A DNA stretch of 5,293 nt, taken from positions 1-5,293 of the forward strand of contig SOKS01000132.1 in the NCBI GenBank assembly GCA_004375725.1, read 5' to 3'. A model generated the notes under the pieces. It ran no database searches. It was given only the letters and a program-made list of their open reading frames with translations, and was not told the origin of the DNA. This DNA comes from Dehalococcoidia bacterium (lineage in GTDB: Bacteria > Chloroflexota > Dehalococcoidia > Dehalococcoidales > RBG-16-60-22). Position numbers and translations under genes: made by a program. The number at the start of each line of letters is the position of its first letter. Within the stretch, counting starts at the first letter, position 1. Shown one piece after another: positions 4,836 through 5,293 of the stretch.

Positions 4836-5213
4836 TTATTTTATATCTACGGGGAACGTTTTTTGCTGCCAGATATGCTGCACATCCGGGCCTCTGAGGT
4901 TCAATTGCACTTCAGCGGTGCCTTTCTTCAGTGCCCGACAACGAAAGTGCTGTTCCATAATTGATTCTGTCCCACCATCTGTTTCTACTTTGTTGATTTC
5001 AAGTGTTGATGAGAGCAGTTCCAGCATGCTTTCGTCGACTGCGGCGGTCCACATGTAGCCGGTCGGTGGGTTGGTCGGTGTGGCAATAATAAATTCCTGG
5101 TTTACCTTTACGGTAATCACTTCACCAGGTTCCCGGTAGATACTTGGTTCTCCAGAACAGCCCACAAGCAATAAAATGCTGACAATTGATGCGGATACTG
5201 AAAGAAATCTCAT
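4836..5213 (-). CDS. lipoprotein with chagasin-like (I42) protease-inhibitor features
   Basis: The 125-aa protein starts with a lipoprotein signal peptide: a short charged start, a hydrophobic run and the lipobox LVGC, with lipidated Cys19. It should therefore be exported and anchored to a membrane. The mature part of about 107 residues matches the size of inhibitor family I42 (chagasin), immunoglobulin-like inhibitors of C1A cysteine peptidases. The key loop NPPTGYMW (48-55) fits the I42 NPTTGY/F-W loop. GG at 80-81 and RGPDVQHIW (107-115) sit where the family's Gly-rich and R-P-W loops occur, but both are degenerate, so inhibitory activity is not assured. The ATG at 5213 has only a weak ribosome site. 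The gene lies 28 bases downstream of the tRNA-Val on the same strand with no terminator seen between, so co-transcription is possible. Confidence 0.75.
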   Translation of the reverse strand: MRFLSVSASIVSILLLVGCSGEPSIYREPGEVITVKVNQEFIIATPTNPPTGYMWTAAVDESMLELLSSTLEINKVETDGGTESIMEQHFRCRALKKGTAEVQLNLRGPDVQHIWQQKTFPVDIK

Positions 5214-5241
5214 TGAACCATATACTCGCTGAAACAGGAAA

Positions 5242-5293
5242 TGGGCAGTAAAGGACTCGAACCTTCGACCTCTCGGATGTGAACCGAGTGCTC
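5242..5293 (-). tRNA. tRNA-Val(CAC), 3' part, cut by the window edge
   Basis: Read on the minus strand, nucleotides 22-73 of a tRNA are present. They are the 3' half of the D stem (GAGC), the anticodon stem CTCGG/CCGAG with loop TTCACAT (anticodon CAC at 5281-5279, valine GUG), a 5-base variable loop AGGTC, and the T arm GAAGG-TTCGAGT-CCTTT with the standard T loop. The acceptor 3' strand ACTGCCC and discriminator A complete the end. CCA is not encoded. The 5' part (acceptor 5' strand expected GGGCAGT, most of the D arm) lies beyond 5293. Confidence 0.92.

Noticed and set aside
5242..5293. tRNA 3' end as an integration (att) site
   Set aside because: No integrase, direct repeat of the tRNA end or foreign-looking segment is visible in the window.

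Overview
The window holds mostly housekeeping genes from a bacterium with about half G+C. The order rplU-rpmA-rpmE-DUF1385, a four-cysteine bL31, E. coli-like sigma-70 promoters and an I42-type lipoprotein would suit a Chloroflexota lineage such as Dehalococcoidia. That placement is a low-confidence inference from gene content, not from any search. I see no mobile element, CRISPR array or defence system.

Layout. Positions 1-35 hold the last codons of an unidentified + strand gene. A strong promoter (103-131) drives hisA (159-881) and hisI (888-1244), which encode consecutive steps of histidine biosynthesis. hisI overlaps, tail to tail, the 3' end of a minus-strand DUF1385 (YqhQ-like) membrane protein gene (1229-2119). 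Upstream of it on the minus strand lies a ribosomal-protein operon, rplU-rpmA-rpmE (3030 down to 2191), with a near-consensus promoter (3060-3089) and an intrinsic terminator (about 2134-2168). Next on the same strand is coaE (3086-3685), the last enzyme of CoA synthesis, whose stop codon lies inside the -35 box of the ribosomal promoter. A divergent intergenic region (3686-3847) carries a promoter for each side and a perfect 6-bp inverted repeat between and over them. It feeds a + strand D-2-hydroxyacid dehydrogenase of the glyoxylate/hydroxypyruvate reductase type (3848-4825). A minus-strand lipoprotein with chagasin (I42) features follows (4836-5213). The 3' part of a minus-strand tRNA-Val(CAC) runs off the right edge.

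The most notable observation concerns start codons. Two well-recognised proteins, HisA and bL21, can only be completed to full length by starting at non-canonical codons: ATA for hisA and ATT for rplU. Each sits at the conserved Met position, a short distance after a strong Shine-Dalgarno sequence and about 28 bases after a TATAAT box. Default gene calling would shorten both proteins and, in HisA, remove the catalytic Asp8. Either the genome tolerates AUA/AUU initiation, perhaps as regulation, or both sites carry sequence errors. The other complete genes start at ATG.
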